The notes beneath the pieces are model-generated. The model was not told where the DNA came from and made no database searches. It saw nothing but the letters and a program-made list of their open reading frames with translations. Of a stretch of 64,000 nucleotides of DNA, positions 22,731 to 34,773 are shown in pieces. The position numbers and the translations under genes are program-made. Source of the DNA: Botryotinia globosa. Its lineage: Eukaryota; Ascomycota; Leotiomycetes; Helotiales; Sclerotiniaceae. How positions within the stretch are numbered: the stretch's first letter is position 1; each line of letters begins with the position of its first letter. The DNA lies in contig RCSZ01000011.1 of NCBI GenBank assembly GCA_014898425.1, positions 366,001-430,000 of the forward strand, written 5' to 3'.

Positions 22731-22916
22731 GGACCCCCCCCCCAAAAAAACTCTCTCCCCAATCTATCCACTCATATGCCACTTACCCAGTACTCACTAC
22801 GCGTACATCAATCCCCATTTGGTACCAATTGCACAACTCGAATTAATTGAGATCCTTCCTATTTACCATAATCAGTATCCCCAAACAACACTTATTCCAT
22901 TTACATCTACATTTAC

Positions 22917-22987
22917 ACTTACTCTCCCTCTCCCTCTCCCTCTCCCTCTCACTCTCCCTCTCACTCTCCCTCTCCCTCTCCCTCTCG
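22917..22987. repeat. CTCTCC hexanucleotide tract
   Basis: Pyrimidine-only plus strand built from CTCTCC and CTCTCA units about 250 bp upstream of the ZDS1 upstream ORF. Confidence 0.85.
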
Positions 22988-23177
22988 CACGTATAACACT
23001 TACTCTCGATCATTACTGCATACTACAACATTATGCCATCGCAACTCTCTTCTTCTCCACTTTCACCCATTTGACATACGACATACTTTTATTCATGTGC
23101 CCATCGATGTATATTTATTAAGCTCTTTAATCCTCTCCAGTCTTGCCACACTAAATCCATAATCCATACAACTCCAG

Positions 23178-23273
23178 ATGAGATCGCCGGTATCGTCAGT
23201 GATTCTATTAGGTGCTAGTTCTTCTATCTCAGCAAGGGAATTCTTAGAAGACCCGCATCACAACTCCCGATGA
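23178..23273 (+). promoter_or_regulatory. 31-codon upstream ORF overlapping the ZDS1 start
   Basis: An ATG at 23178 opens 31 codons (beginning MRSPVSSVILLG) and stops at TGA 23271-23273. The stop overlaps the proposed ZDS1 start codon as ATGA (23270-23273). If transcribed on the same mRNA this arrangement would make ZDS1 translation depend on reinitiation or leaky scanning. Transcription of this segment is not shown by the sequence. Confidence 0.5.
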
Positions 23274-23423
23274 AGGTATGCACATCTCTATGGAACACTG
23301 GCTACATTGTGCGACGCGACGTACATTGTGGGAGAGAAGCAGAATCAGAATAGTATTTGCGAGTTGCTACCTTACCCAACCACTCCTCATGCTTGTCTGC
23401 TTGTCTGTTGGATATTCAAGTCG

Positions 23424-23475
<52 letters not shown>

Positions 23476-26400
23476 ACTCTTGATTCACTCTTGCTACACC
23501 CTCTTTCCTTGCTAGACCTTGGTCCTTTTGCACAATACTCTCTGCAAAGATGTCTTTTATTAAGAACTGTTGCAATACACTAGACTAACCTGTTTTCTCT
23601 TCCATAGACCTCTTCGAGACCTCGAGAACAACTTGGGGGGAGTTTTGCACCTAGACGGGATCCACGAATTTCTATCAACGATCCAAACCATCATGTAACG
23701 GAGGCCATTGGGGATATGTATGGGGATGATGACTATTCAAAACAAGATTCACGACCTCTCAGCTTTATGCCCTCCTCTTCCAGTGAGTCTATCGAAGAAA
23801 TAACGAATTCATTTTGCGACACAAACAGCAGTATTAGACCCAGACCAGTACCCTTAGTGAATGGAAACCACAAAGCGCATACATCACCAGCAATCATGCA
23901 AAGTCCCAGAAGTCCAACATTTGGAGATGGGGGTCCAATATCGCCATCTTTGTCCCTACGTGATCCTAATGCAGGAGGTACCGCAAATGCGGAGTTCCCG
24001 CTGAACGATATCGACTATGAATCCGGGCCAGCTGCTGTCGCACAAGAGCTAAGTAATTTACAAGCGTTACGGCGAATGTCTATGGATGTGGGCAATACCA
24101 GTGATCCGGATCTGCCATCGTTCCAAGGTGTGTCTTCAATGCCTACAGCAGCTCCGACAGGGAACGACAACGAGGACGATCCATCGCGACTTTTTTGGGT
24201 ACCCGCCAGAGTCCACCCCGAGCTTGCACCCATGGAATTCAAAACCTTTTTGGAGAACCGCGTTCAATCAATAAAACGACGATCTGGAGATCAAAACTCA
24301 TTGACGGCTAATGGAGTTGATCAGAGTGGGTCTGGAGCAGGATTGAGGAGGAAGAAATCTATGTTGTCAAGGCAGATCGATAATTCGGGTGGTAAGGGAG
24401 CTATGGGGTACCAAGATGGAGCGGAACATTTAGAGAGGAAAAAGTCTTTATCGTCACATCACACGCCCGATCTCAGAATCTCGGATCTTCAGGAATTGGA
24501 TGAGTTGGCAAAGGATCCTTCAAAAGCGATGCAGAAATTGAATCTCGACACAGGGAGAGGTGAAGGTGCTCAAGGCGAAGATTTACCCATCTTGCCCCAA
24601 GCACCCGGAATCGGTCTAAGGAGGTCCACACACACGACATACAGAAGGGGAAGCTTGAGAAAGGGAGAGCGGGTCCCATTTTCAAAGAGGGCTGGCACTA
24701 TTCGAGCTGATACGGATGGAGGAGATTCACCAACGGCTTCGCCGATTGATGGGCGTCCATCTGCAGGCTACCCTCTTACACACACCCAATCGGAGTCCTC
24801 AAGTAACACGGATAATTTTTCGAGACCCAACAGGAGTGCACGGCGTATGCAGAACATTGAACAGGTCCCACCAGTTCCTCCAATCCCTGGAAATATTGCC
24901 AACGAAGTACCTACCGGATCTGATTCTCCAGCTCCAGCATTAAGTGCAGAAATATTACCAGACGCCAGCCAACAACCTTCCCCCCCTGCTCATGATGCAA
25001 CTCGATCAACAAGTACTAGCCATCCTCGAACGGATTCGCCAGTCCCACGTATTGTAGAGACACCACCTCCGGTAGAAGAAACTTCAGAACCTCAAATTGT
25101 CAAGCAGTCTCTCCAGTACCCCGAAAGAACATCTTCACAGACTACGCCACTTTCACCGAAGCAACACTCCTCACCAGCAATTCCTCAAGCAGCTCCCCAA
25201 GTAGCGCCTCAAGCAGCCCCTCAAGCAGCTCCTCAGTCTATTCCAGAACCTCCAGCGAGATCGAGCAAACGTCCGGTCTTGGAGCGTCAAGCTTCTTCCG
25301 GCGGTGCCAATCTCCCAAAGACATCAACAGCAAACGACATGCCTCAGCATCAGCAATCTTCTTCACTTCCAGTGACCTCTTTGAGAACGGATACGCTCAC
25401 TCACATTCCAACCTTTGATGATAAGAAGACCGACAAGAAACTGAGAAAGGAAAGAGAAGAGGAAAACTCTGGACCGCGGAAGACTAGTTGGGGTTGGTTC
25501 AAAGGGAGTGATGAGAAGGACAAGAAGGATAAGAAGAAGGATGATAAGAATAGAGGCAAGGTTTCATCTGAGAAAGTGCATGATAATGCTCGATTGGATG
25601 TTTTACAATCCACCATGGAGACAACTACGAGAGGCCGGGAAAGTTTCTTGGTCGAGAGAGAAAATGTTGATAATAAACTCGAAAATGAACGCAAGAAAGA
25701 AAGTAGTCGTAAGGCTGGTGGTGAGCCTAAAAAGGAAAAGGACGGCATCTTCTCGTCCCTTTTTGGTGGTGGAAAGAAGAAAGCCGATCGAGATTCAGGG
25801 GGCAAAAAAGGAAGCTCACTTCGCACTCTTTCGCCGGAACCACCGCAACGTATCTTGAAGCCAGATATTGATTACAACTGGACAAGATTTTCAATAATGG
25901 AAGAAAGGGCAATTTATCGCATGGCTCACATCAAATTGGCTAACCCCAAACGGGCATTGTACAGTCAGGTTCTACTTAGCAACTTCATGTACTCGTACTT
26001 GGCCAAGGTTCAACAAATGCATCCACATATGCAAGTACCGCAATCTGTGCAGCAGAAGAAGGCAGAGGCGGAGAGAAAGCAGAAGGAGCAAGAACAAAAA
26101 TACCTAGAGCAACAAGAACAGTTGAGACAGCAGCAGCAGCAGCAGCAGCAGCAACAGCAACAGCAGCAACCAGAGGGTGACCATTATCGATACGATTACC
26201 ACCAGGTATGATTTCATCAATTTCAGGAATGAAAGTATCTTGAGCTAACACTTTACAGGGCATCACTCAATATGCTGAACAATCCCAAAATCCCAACCAT
26301 TCTGGTGAGGCTGTTAACTATGTTGATGACTCTCAAATATATGACTACGATCATCAAGGAGGCGAGTCCGAACAGGACCATAATCGCCCACAATCTCGCA

Positions 26401-26510
26401 CCGGCCAAAACAATAGTGAGAATGGCTATAATGATCAAAATCAGAAGTACTACGATTATGGGCGAACACAATCACATGATCAAGCAGCTGATGACGGTGA
26501 GATGTGGTAG
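23270..26510 (+). CDS. zds1: Zds1/Zds2 family protein
   Basis: Three exons: a 6-nt coding exon ATGAAG (23270-23275), a 332-bp intron, 23608-26205, a 53-bp intron, and 26259-26510, giving 951 aa. A conserved N-terminal block LFWVPARVHPELAPMEF lies at about residues 197-213. The C-terminal Zds domain lies at about residues 759-812 (DYNWTRFSIMEERAIYRMAH, QVLLSNFMYSYLAKV). Between them the chain is Ser/Pro-rich, low-complexity and then Lys-rich, probably disordered. A poly-Gln run encoded by CAG repeats follows the Zds domain. In yeast Zds1/Zds2 bind Cdc55 and control PP2A in mitotic entry/exit and polarity; this is inferred from family. The first exon is the weakest part; an ATG at 23716 is an alternative start, but the 36 codons before it are open and in phase. 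Confidence 0.88.
23429..23471. repeat. CT dinucleotide microsatellite in the ZDS1 first intron
   Basis: About 20 CT units inside the 332-bp first intron, 136 bp before the acceptor. Its length may vary between strains. Confidence 0.93.
26129..26168. repeat. CAG repeat encoding poly-Gln in Zds1
   Basis: CAG/CAA codons for about 14 consecutive glutamines just after the Zds domain, in the coding frame. Confidence 0.93.
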
Positions 26511-27317
26511 CACAAGTAACCTCTCGTGTTGTAGCAAAAATTATCTCGGGGGTCTCGTTTTATGCATATGACGATGGAGTATAGGCGCTGTTTCATATCT
26601 GGATGGATGATTGTGGTATTGGGAAGGAAACTAATTGATTGGAAGCATAGCGTCTGGTTGTCTGTTGCGGTTTCCTTGACGTGGGATTCTTCAACCCCCT
26701 TTTTTTATGTCACGATCTGCTACGCTTACAGAGAGTAAGCATGCAATTGTTTATATGTACAACAAGAAATTAGCTCTTGCCTTTATGAAAGCAAGTAGAT
26801 TAGGTCCGGCTTCATAATCCAGAACTTGGATGCTGATCCAAAACTTTGAATACTCTATTCTTTATAAATGTATATTTCCGTTGAGCAATTGTATATACAT
26901 ACTGGGATCAAACAATGAGTTGTCGTACGTTGAGTATTGAATTTAATATGGCCGGCTCAATTTTATAACATCAAACTTTCGCTTGACCGAAATATTACAT
27001 TGTTTCCTCGAATCATACAATAATTATGGTACAGTTAAATTCACGATTTCTATTTTTAGCATCGAATTCTTCCATACATCCATCGTATTCTAGTTTGATG
27101 CCTTGTGCCTTGTGCCTTGTGCGGCGTCGGAAAGCTTCCAGTGACGTTGATATGCTCGTGATACGCTACCGCAGCACTTGTCTATTTAGCGGGGCTCGGT
27201 CCTCTAGGAGCAAACCATCTACAACTCTTACTTATTATTACCTACACCTTCATAACCACAAAATTCCCACGACATTTATTTCCTGAAAGATCCAAGTAAT
27301 ATAGGAATTTGTATACG
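26511..27317. other. Intergenic between ZDS1 and HSE1
   Basis: AT-rich 3' flank of ZDS1 and promoter of HSE1. A short CCTTGTG triplication occurs near 27101-27122. No gene seen. Confidence 0.5.
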
Positions 27318-29643
27318 ATGTTTCGCGCGCAACAAAATGCCTTTGACGAGGTCGTCGGTAAGTCACGGCCTATGATTTTATTCGAATCCCCAGTTATCTC
27401 GAATGAAGCCTTGAGCATGATGCTAATTTATGGATGCTATAGCTAAGGCGACCGACGAGAACCTTACCTCGGAAAATTGGGAATACATTATGGATGTTTG
27501 CGACAAAGTAACCGGTGAAGATAGTGGTGCTAAGGATGCCGTTGCAAGCATGATAAAGAGGTTGGCGCATCGAAATGCCAACGTGCAATTATATACTTTA
27601 GAGGTAGGTCATCGCGTGAGCTGGAATCCCTTTCAACAAACCTGACATTCATTATATAGCTTGCCAATGCTCTAAGTCAAAATTGCGGAGCGAAAATGCA
27701 CAGGGAGTTGGCTTCGAGAGCATTCACGGATGCACTATTGAGACTGGCGAACGATAGAAACACACATCAACAAGTCAAGGCAAAGATTCTGGAACGGATG
27801 GCTGAATGGGCAGGAATGTTTAAAGACCCTGATTTGGGGATCATGAATGATCAGTACCACCGCTTGAAGAGTCAGAATCCCAACTTACATCCGCCTTCCG
27901 CCCCATCAAAGAATCGACTCACAGATTTGGATCGTCAGAAGGAAGAAGAAGAATTACAGATGGCATTAAAATTATCCATTCAAGACAAAAGCAGTCAGCC
28001 CAAACCTGCACAACCATCAAATTCATCTGCAGGTCCGGCACAATCGCAACAAGCTGCACAGCCACAACAAGTACCATCGGGGACCACCGCGGCTACTGTC
28101 TCAAGAGTGAGAGCACTTCACAATTTCCAACCTACAGATGCAGATGAGTTACAGTTTCGAAAGGGGGATATCATTACAGTCGTGGGATCAGTATATAAAG
28201 ATTGGTGGAGGGGCTCTCTACGAGGGAAGACTGGTATCTTCCCATTAAATTACGTCGAGAAATTGGTCGATCCCACACCAGAAGAATTACAACGAGAAGC
28301 GCAAATGGAGGCCGAGGTTTTTGCGGAAATCAAGAATGTCGAGAAGTTACTTACATTATTGAGTACTTCATCATCTCAATTAGACGCCCGTGATAATGAG
28401 GAAATTACGGTTGGTTTTTTGTGTCCTCATTTTCCCGCCACTTTCTGACATATTTAGAAACTTTACCATTCTACTCTTGCAATTAGGCCAAAGCTTATTG
28501 AGCTTATTGGAAAGTACTCTCAGAGAAAAGGTAGGAGTTGAATATTCGTCCGATGATACGGCTCATGGTCAGCTCACTAACATACATCAGACGACTTCAC
28601 ACAACTCAACGAGAGATTCATTAAATCATGTCGTGATTATGAAAGTTTACTTGATGCCTCCATGACCCAGGCACAACCTTATCAGTATGGTCGTCCTGGA
28701 CAAGTACCTCAAGGTCCACAAGGTTATGGGTACCCTCCTCAAGTCGCAAGACCACAACAAGAGCCACAGCGATATTATACACCATCTCAGTCGGGTGAGT
28801 GAACTCGAATTTTAATAAACATTAATATACTGAGTCTATGCAGAACCTCCATATCAGCCGCAACCATCTCCATCTAACGGTTATCCTCCCCAACGTAATG
28901 GACCGGCCCCCTTTTACGTTGTAGCTCCAGGTCAACAACCTCCACAATCAGAGAGTCATCAACCATATCCCGGTCAACAACCTTCACAACCAGAGAGTCA
29001 TCAACCATATCCCAGCCAACAGCCTCCACAATCAGAGAGCTATCTACCATATCCCGGCCAGCAACCTCCACCATCTGAGAGTCAACAGCCATACCCCCAA
29101 AGGGATCCTACTCCTCGTATTCCATCAGGCTCACAACCACCCCCGCTTGAAACCAACAGTCCTCCCCCAACTCAATACCCAACCCAACAACCACAGACTG
29201 GTCATCGCCCCCAAAGTACATATTCTAACCCACAAGAACTTGCAACTTCTGTCTATGATTCTCCGGTTCAACAACAAAATCCTCATCCATATACTGCATA
29301 CGCTGAGACAGATCCATATTCAGCCACACCTGCCCCATCTCAACCGCCTCAACAATACAATGCTTACAAACCTCCTCAACAACCATCGCAACCTCCCCAG
29401 CCGTCTTACGAACCACCAGCGCCTCCGGGTTCGTTGCCAAGTCCAGTTCAAGGGAGTCCATATCCGGTATTAGGGGATGCGAGGTCAACGTTGCCTAGCC
29501 AGGGGCAATATAAGGCATATCAGAGACCGGATAGTAGTGATAGTAATCAGGGACCAAGTCAGGGGTTAGCTAATGCGCCTAGTGCGCCACCTGGGGGTGC
29601 ATCCAATCCGGCGGATTTTTATAGGCAAAGTGCTGCTTATTAG
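27318..29643 (+). CDS. HSE1: ESCRT-0 subunit Hse1 (VHS-UIM-SH3)
   Basis: Six exons: 27318-27357, 27443-27603, 27660-28409, 28458-28530, 28591-28794, 28844-29643, for 675 aa. Residues about 1-145 are a VHS domain (DENLTSENWEYIMDVCDKV, ALRLAND-type helices). A ubiquitin-interacting motif lies near 162-177 (EEEELQMALKLSIQDK). An SH3 domain spans about 216-269 (RVRALHNFQPTDADELQFRK, DWWRGSL, GIFPLNYVEKL). A GAT-like helical part follows, then a Pro/Gln-rich tail with imperfect PYPGQQPPQSES repeats. Hse1 pairs with Vps27 on endosomes to capture ubiquitinated cargo for the multivesicular body. Its partner is not in this window. All exon phases agree and the product length is normal for filamentous fungi. 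Confidence 0.95.
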
Positions 29644-30094
29644 ATTGGTTGTTAGGGCGTATGTTGGAAAGGAGATGAGGGACTAGTGCGAGGATGAATG
29701 AGGTTCTTTCAACAATTTCATGTGAATTGATTTTAGCGGAGAGGAAAGGGGGTTTATTTGTGAAGTGCGAGGAATGAAGGAAGTTGAATTCAATCATGGA
29801 GAAGTGCGGAGAGAGACAGGGGAACATGCGTACGGACGGACGGATGGATTGACGAATTGATGAATAGTCAACTTTATAAGCATTGATTTCTCTGAAATAA
29901 ATGGTATCGGAGGGGAGGGAAGGGAAGGAAAGGAAAGGAGGGAAATAGAATGGATGCAAATATGATACAAAATAAAATTGAGTGAGGTTTTCGTAGTCGG
30001 CAGTTGTTGGTAGTTGAGAGTTGATAATTACTAATTAAATAATCGGACTATAAGGTCTATTATCTCATTTATATCTTGATAATGATGTAATATT
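29644..30094. other. HSE1 3' flank
   Basis: Purine-rich plus strand immediately downstream of HSE1. It probably carries the 3' UTR. No gene seen. Confidence 0.4.
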
Positions 30095-30215
30095 ATTGAT
30101 ATAGTTGATATAATTGATATAATTGATATAATTGATATAATTGATATAATTGATATAATTGATATAATTGATATAATTGATATAATTGATATAATTGATA
30201 TAATTGATATAATTG
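30095..30215. repeat. 9-bp satellite (ATTGATATA), about 13 copies
   Basis: Near-perfect tandem ATTGATATA units, pure A/T plus one G per unit. Confidence 0.93.
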
Positions 30216-30261
30216 ATGTATAGTTATTATTATAAAAGAGTTTAAAGGGTATTAGAGGGGA

Positions 30262-30350
30262 GGGAAAGAAGAAAGGAGAGAGGAGAGAGGAGAGAGGAGA
30301 GAGGAGAGAGGAGAGAGGAGAGAGGAGAGAGGAGAGAGGAGAGAGAGAAA
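30262..30350. repeat. 7-bp purine satellite (AGGAGAG)
   Basis: Tandem AGGAGAG units with all purines on the plus strand. Confidence 0.92.
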
Positions 30351-30476
30351 AGTATATTTAAATAATTATTGTAAGATTGATAGATATATATTGATAGAAT
30401 AATAGAATGAGATGGGATAGAATAAAATGAGATAAGATAGGATAGAATGAGATAGGATGGAATGAGATGGAATAGG

Positions 30477-30705
30477 ATGAAATAAAATAAAATAAAATAA
30501 AATAAAATAAAATAAAATAAAATAAATAAAATAAAATAAAATAAAATAAAATAAAATAAAATAAAATAAAATAAAATAAAATAAAATAAAATAAAATAAA
30601 ATAAAATAAAATAAATAAAATAAAATAAATAAAATAAAATAAAATAAAATAAAATAAAATAAATAAAATAAAATAAAATAAAATAAATAAAATAAATAAG
30701 ATGAG
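30477..30705. repeat. AAAAT pentanucleotide microsatellite, about 230 bp
   Basis: Over 40 units of AAAAT, with several one-base-short (AAAT) units, then grading into GATGA repeats. Confidence 0.95.
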
Positions 30706-30899
30706 ATGAGATGAGATGGGATGAGATGGGATGGAATAGAATAGAAGGGAAAGAAAGAAAGGGAAAGAAAGGAAAGAGAAAAAGGAAAGGAAGAGGAAGA
30801 GAAGAGAAAGAGAAAAAGGAGGGAAGAGAAAGAGAAGAGAAAGAAAAGAGAAGAGGAATGATTAATAAATAAATGATTTTATTAGATTGAATTGGATTG

Positions 30900-30952
30900 A
30901 ATTGGATTAGATTAGATTAGATTAGATTAGATTAGATTAGATTAGAGTGTTT
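30900..30952. repeat. GATTA pentanucleotide microsatellite
   Basis: Two GAATTGGATT units followed by about nine TTAGA units. Confidence 0.88.
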
Positions 30953-31089
30953 AATCTTTGAGATGTCAAGATAATTATAGAGATGTTTATAGAGATGTTT
31001 GAATTGAAGGTGTTTGAATTGAAGGTGTTTGAATTGATTGGGTTTTTATTAGGGTTTGAATAGTTTTTTGGTTTTTTGATTGATTTTGA

Positions 31090-31198
31090 GGAGAGGGGGG
31101 AGAGGGGGGAGAGGGGGGAGAGGGGGGAGAGGGGGGAGAGGGAAGAGAGGGAAGAGAGGGAAGAGAGGGAAGAGAGGGAAGAGAGGGAAGAGAAAGAG
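31090..31198. repeat. 9-bp purine satellite (GGGGGGAGA grading to GGGAAGAGA)
   Basis: About five GGGGGGAGA units pass into about six GGGAAGAGA units on the same register, so one array evolved into the other. The frame through it (31076-31285) encodes only GER and EER repeats and is not a gene. Confidence 0.92.
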
Positions 31199-34100
31199 CA
31201 GGGGATTTTATATTATTCTTTGATGAGGCTTATAATAATAATTAATAGGAGTAGGAAGAATAGGAAGATGAGGGTAGGGAAATAGAGGGGATATAATAAT
31301 AGATTCAAGGGGAAGGATGGGCTGGGCTGAGAATGAAAGGGGAAGGGCAGAAAGGAAAAGGAGGGAGAAGTATAGGAGGAGAGGTATAGGAGTTGAGTTG
31401 ATTGTAGGGGTTTTGGGATGGGTGGATGGATGAATGGATGAGTAGACGAATAGGTAGGTAGGTAGATAAGTATGTATTTAGAATGGGAATTTTTCGTGCA
31501 AAGAAAAGAAGTTGTTTTTGTGAAGAGTTCTAAGGTTTTTGTGAATGGATGGTTGGATTAGATGTATGTTTATATAGGTAAGTAGAATGGAATAGAGTAG
31601 AGTAGATTCGATTAAAATATTTGAAGATGCAGAGAGAAAGATATATGGTAGTTTATAGACTACTTTCTGTGTGTGTATATATATGTATGCATGTATATAC
31701 TTTCCCGATCTCAGGACTATTGCAAAGATTGTATAGATTCGATGGGGTGTGTTGAACAATTTTGTGGGTTGGAAAAGGGGGATTCGAAAGTGTGAATTGG
31801 GAAATGGAAACTGGGAACTGAGATTTGGATATTGGGTTTGAGTATATGTATGGGTATGGGGAATGGGAAGTCTGATGAGTTAAGCGGGATGGATAGAATA
31901 TTCGGTATGAGGTCGATGTAATGTATGAATTAGATGAGTTTCAGTTCGAAATGACATGTAAGAAGGATGGATTCTTTAGTATCATACCTAAGTATCTATA
32001 TTAGTTTGCAATTTGAATAAAGTGTATAGTGTGTTTGGTAGACAGAGAATGTATGTTTGCGTGTTCGTTTGCTTGGATTTGGAATTTGAAATATGGAATT
32101 CGGAACCCAGAAGAAAAACGTATCAAGGACTCGATACGTAGGAGATGATCGGAAGTGAAGATATACTCATCGTTACTTTGATACATTCTGCAAGTAGATG
32201 TGCTAATCGTTCCAGGTGGCTGGATAGCTATGCAGATCAAAAGATGGATGTTGATGAGGTTGGGATGAGATGTTTTGGTGGTTTGTGTTTGTGCTTGTAT
32301 TTGTATTTATATGTCGTTTGGGTTGGGTTTGGATTGATGAGTTGGGATTAGAATCGAGGTTAGATGTCGAAATTGGATGGGCCTTTCGTCGAGGTAAAGT
32401 GGGAGGAGAGGAGTATATTTGAGGAGTCTACTGTATGCTGTTGATGCTAGGTATTCGTATAGAGGTGGTGATGTTCGATGTTCTGCTTTGTACTGATGAA
32501 TCGGTAGTGGTTCGAATATGGACGGTATAAGAGAGATGAGCTAGACTTTCGAACTATCGGCTGAGTCAGTCAGCTAGATATTAATCCTAAAGTCAAGTGT
32601 CTTCCTGATCTGACACCACCAAAGACCCTCGATTTTCAAACTGCCTAGGTAGACATAGCTTCTTCTCCTTAAAATTAGATTTTAATAATTGTCATTCACT
32701 TACCTATTGTTCGTCACTTACCAACCTTCATATCTAGACTTGGGTATGCTATAAGTAAATAGTAACATCTAAATTTGTTCAGACTTCAACATGATCTAAT
32801 TAGATCTTTCTTGTAATAACCCTCTCCCAAACACTTGTATATTCATTCTCTTCTTTTCACAATACCTCGTAGCTGGAATATCACGTGCGTGTGTACCTCT
32901 CCCAGTCCACATGCCTCGGCTACCGATCCAAAGTATAGAGTAGGATCTGGATTTTGTCCTACTGCAGGCTTGTGGATATTTAGGTTAATAACTCGAGTAA
33001 TAACGGCAAAGGATCCCGAACCTAGTCGGCTGATCCGTCTGTCCATCCATTGAAATCTGGAGACCTCAAATCCCCAAATTCCTATCACTTTGATAATTTG
33101 ACATTTGTAGGTGCTCGCGGAGAATCAACCCTGGAAAAAGAAATCAAATGTGTATATCAAAGCTCAAAGCCTCAGCAACTGATCTAACCGTTGGGGGGCA
33201 AAATTGCAAATGCGGCGAAGACGGGTATTTTTTATCTAATACGAAGTCGTCGAAGGAGCTTGTGATGAGAAATCTTAACCATGTTCGGTTTCCCAAGTTC
33301 CAAGTCCAGATTATCGACACGCACTAAATCCCGAGAAAATGGTTTCCCCAATTTGAAAAACTTTCTTGGGACGGAGGATATATTGGTTGGAAATTGGTTG
33401 AATGCATATATGTGCATGTCGGGATGGGACTTTTGAATCGAGATTAGGCTTTGCGGCCAAGGTGAGAGAGAGGTGCACCGGCTGCGCCGCAGATGGTGTG
33501 TTGGTTGGGGATCTGTAATGATTGTTGTCGTTTGCGGGAGCGGTATTGTTGGGATTGGGAAGGTGGTTTATTTGGTTAAGGAAGAAATAGTATCGAAATG
33601 TTGTTGAGTTGTCGATCGATGCATTGAAGTAGTTTTAATGGTGGTGAATTCTAGAAGCATGTCGCGCATGTAGCATTCATTGTCCTACAAACTAAAGTAC
33701 CCCTACTACGAGGAAATGCCTCCTGTCTCTCAAAAAAACAAAGTTTACCCAGATTAGCACTAGTAGGCGGCAATGAGCCATCAACCTTACCTATGATTGG
33801 TCAACCTCGCGAGATGCAGACACAACTCACAGAAATGCACAACTCATGACATTCACGTGATACCACGCTATGTTAATACTTTTCCTAGTCTAAAATAACA
33901 CCCAATGTCTCATTGTACAAACTGACACTGCAACGCTTCGAAACAAACACCCATCGCTCGTTTCAACGCCACCGAAATATAAACGAACCCCCAAATAAGA
34001 CAGACGAGGAAAAGCAGAGAGCTGGACCGAATAATGATCTATCACAGACCTCCATCAGGAACCCGTTTTAATCAGAAGCGTGATTATTCTATTTGAAACT

Positions 34101-34773
34101 TTCAATCCCTTGTCGCGGGATGGGATACTCATTCGTGGAAAAGTGATTTAAGCATTGCTTGGCATACAGGTGACAAGCGGATACCAAAAAGCCAACCTCG
34201 CCAAAAATCAGCTCGACTGTCATGCCAGGCGTTGTCAGCTTATTCCTTTTCTGGAACACGGGGTAGTTACTCCGCAAATGACTTCTGTACTGGGAAACAC
34301 GTCTTCGAATCAGCAGCTCTGATATTTCTCAAGGGTTGAGATTTTTTTGCCTCCTCACGGCCAGCCGATAATGGGATGAGATTCATACGTGCAAACGGAA
34401 GGATCAAGGATCCGAAGTCTTGTGAATGCTGTGAAAAGTATACTTGCATAATGTACGACCCCAGACCCCACAAAGTTGTATGGCATCTTTTTATTGGAAA
34501 AGAAAAGCACACCAGGAATGCCTGCCCGAAAATCCGGGGTTGGAGGATAGACTGGTTCCAAAGATTATTTAGCGCTCCGCTATTGAGAGCATGCTTATTA
34601 TGGCTGTACGAAGGGACAAGGCCAGCCTCCCATTGACAGGGTTCAAGATTGCCATCGTTACAATACATAAGTGCAGCATATTCCGTTGATTTTGGAACCT
34701 CATCCCTCTCTCAGATCAATAGATCCTTTTCAATTGTCATAGTCGTTTCTTGTTTGGCAGAAAATTGGAAGTC
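31199..34773. other. Long intergenic region, no gene seen
   Basis: Ordinary composition with small GGAT, GTAGG and TATA runs near 31400-31700. Several short open frames exist (for example 34267-34668 on the minus strand) but none shows domain similarity, splice-consistent extension or composition different from background. The last kilobase is presumably the promoter of the sugar porter gene. Confidence 0.5.

Larger units (their letters stand above)
20475..23177. other. Large intergenic region with simple repeats
   Basis: Contains the rhamnosidase promoter and the upstream region of ZDS1. Repeated CCTAGGTAGGT-like short motifs occur near 21070, 22190 and 22425. GAGACGATAC-type direct repeats lie at about 21487-21527. 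No coding region is supported; the short frames are low-complexity. Confidence 0.5.

Noticed and set aside
22729..23121. 130-codon plus-strand ORF
   Set aside because: Its core is a Leu/Pro run from the CTCTCC tract; no domain, no splice-consistent extension.
31076..31285. ORF with GER and EER repeats
   Set aside because: Translation of the 9-bp purine satellite.
34267..34668. 133-codon minus-strand ORF upstream of the sugar porter
   Set aside because: No domain or codon-bias signal recognised; lies in the presumed promoter/5' UTR.
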